A DNA stretch of 7,467 nucleotides, taken from the NCBI GenBank assembly GCA_947456995.1, contig CANGVB010000165.1:1-7467 (forward strand). Reading direction: 5' to 3'. The notes under the pieces were generated by a model that ran no database searches, had not been told where the DNA came from, and saw only the letters and a program-made list of their open reading frames with translations. The stretch is from Bryobacteraceae bacterium. GTDB lineage: Bacteria; Acidobacteriota; Terriglobia; Bryobacterales; Bryobacteraceae. Below are positions 6,606 through 7,467 of this stretch, piece after piece. Position numbers and translations under genes: made by a program. How positions within the stretch are numbered: the first letter of the stretch is position 1; each line of letters opens with the position of its first letter.

Positions 6606-7467
6606 TGAAGCTTACCCGTCTGCCCTTTCTCAGGCTCTCCATTGTCATCACCAGAGCGATGGCTGTGGCAAGGCCGTTTTCTACAGGCGCATTTGGCTGT
6701 TTGCGAGTGCGGATGCAATCGAGGAAGTTGCGAATGTGGTCTCGGGTGGCACGGGCGAAATTACCAATCTCGATGTGCTGACGCGAGGGCTTCAGCTCTG
6801 GCGTAGTCGATTCCGGATAGAGCCACCAGCCTTCGCGATTCACATCGAGCCGGGCCTTGTTGCCGTGGAACTGCTTGAGTTGATCCTGCGAAGAGTGATA
6901 ACGCATGGCCTTATAACCAAGGGTGAAATTCGCGATGTAGTTCTCAGCGAATTCCAGCACCACGGTGGCGGTGTCGGGGATCTCGGCACCCTTCAGATTC
7001 ACCTGGCCGCCAACGCAGGTAACAGCAACGGGGGCTTTAGAATTCATGAACCACTGGATGGCGTCGAAGATGTGCGCGGCCTGGCCAATGATCATGCCGC
7101 CGGAGGAATCGTAGAAGTAATACCAGTTGAAGAAACGCATGGCATCGACGGGTCGCTGCGGGGAAGTGCCAAGCCAGGCCTTCCAGTCGAGTTCTCCCTG
7201 CAGTTGCGAAGGGTTGAGCGAGGTCTGGTGGTTCATCCACCAACTGGTAACCAGGCGCACGTCGCCAAGTACCCCGGATGAGGCCACCTCTTTGGCTTCG
7301 ATAAAGATCGGCGAGCTCCGTCGTTGCGTCCCCACCTGCACGATGCGCTTCGTCTTTGCTACCGCATCCACCATGCGGTAGCCTTCTTCAATCGTGTGAC
7401 AGGGTGGCTTCTCGACGTAAACGTCTTTGCCGGCCTCGACGGCATCGATCACCATTTGGGCATGCCA
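6577..7467 (-). CDS. Gfo/Idh/MocA-family NAD(P)-dependent oxidoreductase (5' partial)
   Basis: The reading frame is open to the right edge; the visible 296 residues begin WHAQMVIDAVEAGKDVYVEK, so the Rossmann N-terminus with its glycine-rich NAD(P) loop lies outside the window. The ATG at 7455 is internal, not the start. Numbering from that Met, the family's Glu-Lys-Pro signature is EKP (15-17), with the lysine that acts in substrate binding and catalysis. The C-terminal alpha/beta domain follows, with SSGGMIIGQAAHIFDAIQWFM (117-137) holding the usual His128 and Asp131 in the G-x-x-x-D/A-x-x-H-x-x-D style active-site block, then IPDTATVVLEF and GNFARATRDHIRNFLDCIRT typical of the family's end. 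Such enzymes oxidise or reduce sugars, inositols or related polyols; the substrate is unknown here. It is the first visible gene of the operon and its 3' end overlaps the hydrolase start. Many homologues in Acidobacteriota and Planctomycetes carry Tat signals, which cannot be checked because the N-terminus is missing. Confidence 0.93.
   Translation of the reverse strand, partial: WHAQMVIDAVEAGKDVYVEKPPCHTIEEGYRMVDAVAKTKRIVQVGTQRRSSPIFIEAKEVASSGVLGDVRLVTSWWMNHQTSLNPSQLQGELDWKAWLGTSPQRPVDAMRFFNWYYFYDSSGGMIIGQAAHIFDAIQWFMNSKAPVAVTCVGGQVNLKGAEIPDTATVVLEFAENYIANFTLGYKAMRYHSSQDQLKQFHGNKARLDVNREGWWLYPESTTPELKPSRQHIEIGNFARATRDHIRNFLDCIRTRKQPNAPVENGLATAIALVMTMESLRKGRRVSFNEKTRQISV

Noticed and set aside
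6517..7281. Plus-strand open frame of 254 codons
   Set aside because: It lies antisense to the well-conserved oxidoreductase and the hydrolase start; its translation has no family motif and reflects codon bias of the real genes.
7453..7455. ATG as the start of the oxidoreductase
   Set aside because: The frame continues upstream as WHAQ to the window edge and this matches the conserved family sequence before EKP; the true start is outside.
1..7467. Defence system, CRISPR array, transposon, riboswitch or structural RNA
   Set aside because: Genes are nearly back to back; I saw no regularly spaced repeats, transposase or nuclease motifs, and the only gap above 30 bases is 1-80.

Overview
The window is a GC-rich bacterial chromosome segment that looks tightly packed and purely protein-coding. 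I see no rRNA, tRNA, CRISPR array, insertion sequence or phage gene. The gene types suggest a heterotrophic soil-type bacterium: an exported S9D-like peptidase, a Gfo/Idh/MocA oxidoreductase, a secreted alpha/beta hydrolase and a nucleoside hydrolase with a twin-arginine-like N-terminus. Acidobacteriota of the Solibacter/Bryobacter kind is my best guess, but that is an inference from gene content, not a proof.

Layout from left to right. Positions 1-80 are non-coding and hold two adjacent hairpins; the nearer one may be the terminator of the first gene. Minus-strand positions 81-2486 (or 2507) encode an exported prolyl-oligopeptidase-family serine peptidase that resembles chloroplast glutamyl endopeptidase. 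Diverging from it on the plus strand, with start regions that overlap, is a short nucleoside-hydrolase-like gene ending at 3264. Its stop codon shares a CTAG with the stop of the next gene, which is convergent.

From 3261 to the right edge lie four minus-strand genes forming one apparent operon. In transcription order they are: a Gfo/Idh/MocA oxidoreductase (5' end outside the window), a secreted alpha/beta hydrolase (start overlaps the previous gene by 29 bases), a small membrane-anchored thioredoxin-like protein with a CxC motif (25-base gap), and a six-TM methyl-accepting chemotaxis-type receptor (ATGA stop/start overlap with the CxC gene).

How the genes may work together: the oxidoreductase and hydrolase suggest processing of a sugar derivative or ester. 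The CxC protein and receptor are translationally coupled and look like a sensory pair. The most interesting points are this putative thiol/redox-linked chemoreceptor pair with a histidine-rich six-TM sensor, and the nucleoside-hydrolase homologue that lacks a usual internal segment, has a tryptophan where the catalytic histidine is expected, and has no convincing start codon.
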